Assembly: GCA_905221605.1 (NCBI GenBank)
Contig: CAJNDS010001291.1
Coordinates: 1-20,000, forward strand
DNA length: 20,000 nucleotides
Direction: 5' to 3'
DNA from: Symbiodinium natans
Taxonomy: Eukaryota; Sar; Dinophyceae; Suessiales; Symbiodiniaceae
In this document: one piece after another, positions 18,966-20,000 of the stretch
Layout of the letters: each line of letters starts with the position of its first letter
Numbering within the stretch: the stretch's first letter is position 1
Made by a program: the position numbers and the translations under genes
The notes under the pieces: generated by a model
Database searches by the model: none
The model's input: the letters and a program-made list of their open reading frames with translations, nothing else
Told to the model about the DNA's origin: nothing

Positions 18966-19110
18966 ACCAATGCGTCAGTTTCTTCCGATGAAAAAGACGT
19001 TAGCCAGGTGTGCACGATCAATAGGTAGTGCATGTGCAAGTGAAAGCCACCTCTCACACCCCAGTGCTCAGAGTTCGGTACCACCACCCATTGATCGCCC
19101 CCAGAGCAAT

Positions 19111-20000
19111 ATGATCCCGGACACGTCCATCACAACGATCCTGGAGTACTTGTTCTGGCACTACGAAATCAACATCGGCCTGAAGCGACACGAGTTCGAG
19201 TCCCACTTCAATGACGCTCAGCTGGCTCGCATGAGAGAACAACTTGCCAGTTTTCGGCACCACCATCCGCAGCCCATACAACTTCTACGGTGGAGTCCAG
19301 CTCGAGCATTGACGGTTCCGGCTTCTACCACAATGGCTTGGCTTCCTCAACACGTACCACCAGCCGGACCATACGGGCCCTTCGCGCAGATCAACAGTGA
19401 AGACCACGTTCAAATCACAGGACTAGTCCTTCCGCTCCATGAAATCAACGCGCTGAGATGGACGTGCAAATCATTTGACGGTCAATGCCGCAAACTGCAC
19501 AATGCAGGACCCGACCTCCGATATATGCACCATTGCCTACGGTGCACCCCAGAGCCACAATGGACGATCCACGAAGACGAGCACAAAATCCAGCTGGACA
19601 TGGCACACCTTGCTCGATGCATGCTCCGCTTCCGTCGACCAGACCAACCATATCCTCACACAGGAGAATCAGCAGAACACCTCTTCCACGTGGACCCGCA
19701 AGTGTTGAACGATATCGTTCAAACTCAACTCAACTACTTCTACCTGTTCGCATTCCACTTAGCGATTGATCGACAACAGGAACGTGCAATGCTCCATACG
19801 TACTCGGACCCCGGTGACATCGAACCTCCGGTGTACCATGAATCCCACGTTGAGTTCCCTGACACGCACCCGCAATGGACGGATGGAACAGACATATCAG
19901 AGATATATGGCGTACTCCTCACGACCATCCCTCTACAACCGTGGAAGATCATCAGTGCTGCCCATCGCTTCCTGCATCACCGACATCTCCAACACTTCAT
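19111..20000 (+). CDS. hypothetical protein with F-box-like segment, cut by the window end
   Basis: Frame 1 is open without a stop from ATG 19111 to the window edge: 296 complete codons, partial at the 3' end. It begins MIPDTSITTILEYLFWHYEI, followed by a charged helix (FNDAQLARMREQLASF). Residues about 100-130 (19408-19500) read VQITGLVLPLHEINALRW then TCKSFDGQCRKLH. The LPLHEI-Cys-Phe spacing loosely recalls an F-box helix pair and the segment near 6354 (LPLTSQQIHAVQ). Several Cys/His follow (CRKLH, YMHHCLRC), possibly metal-binding. Unlike most genes here, it shows no frame break and no Ser/Arg tract. Function unknown. Confidence 0.65.
   Translation, partial: MIPDTSITTILEYLFWHYEINIGLKRHEFESHFNDAQLARMREQLASFRHHHPQPIQLLRWSPARALTVPASTTMAWLPQHVPPAGPYGPFAQINSEDHVQITGLVLPLHEINALRWTCKSFDGQCRKLHNAGPDLRYMHHCLRCTPEPQWTIHEDEHKIQLDMAHLARCMLRFRRPDQPYPHTGESAEHLFHVDPQVLNDIVQTQLNYFYLFAFHLAIDRQQERAMLHTYSDPGDIEPPVYHESHVEFPDTHPQWTDGTDISEIYGVLLTTIPLQPWKIISAAHRFLHHRHLQHF

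Overview
This looks like nuclear DNA of a single-celled eukaryote, probably an alga or other protist. A dinoflagellate would fit best, but that is inference. The reasons are: no bacterial operon signals; most predicted proteins begin with long disordered His/Gln/Pro or Ser/Arg-rich stretches; several ATGs sit in Kozak-like contexts (CACCATGG, CGCCATGG); there are microsatellite and minisatellite tracts; and the only clearly recognisable gene is a GIY-YIG plus reverse transcriptase (RT) protein of Penelope-like type. No host housekeeping gene, tRNA, rRNA or CRISPR array was seen. All supported genes lie on the + strand. They appear as C- and A-rich, G- and T-poor blocks separated by spacers of balanced composition, so the gene edges are visible by eye.

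Layout. 1-157 is a (GTGCGC)n to (GTGTGC)n to (GT)n microsatellite, and about 640-900 is a degenerate GAGCATGAATTG minisatellite. About 901-1480 is non-coding with small inverted repeats. 1481-4161 is a large protein with a disordered N-terminal half and a folded C-terminal part that weakly resembles ADP-ribosyltransferases. 4534-6952 holds two overlapping ORFs in +1 relation; the second has an F-box-like motif. 7173-8885 is a Gag-like protein with an SR-rich start, a coiled coil and a hydrophobic C-terminal tail. It ends in TGA CTAG and is followed, in the same frame and after only 60 bases, by the GIY-YIG/RT gene (8946-11919). That gene is split between RT motifs 4 and 5 by an AT-rich segment (about 11163-11487). 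Downstream come a coiled-coil gene (12195-13180), an SR-rich gene with a hidden C-terminal zinc-binding segment (13388-14346), and further genes of unknown function (14688-15731, 15879-17224, 17560-18965, and 19111 to the window end).

How the parts may work together. The 7173-11919 pair resembles a two-gene retroelement: a nucleic-acid-binding, membrane-tailed structural protein plus a polymerase made as a second product or by stop-codon readthrough. Flanking genes share features with it: an HHG(E/D) motif followed by SR-rich sequence, the same strand and base skew, and similar spacers. The whole window may therefore be one giant multi-gene Penelope-like element or a nest of related ones. That is inference.

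Nearly every gene has at least one frame change or in-frame stop. From sequence alone these could be decay, assembly indels or recoding. The breaks are described below and were not repaired.
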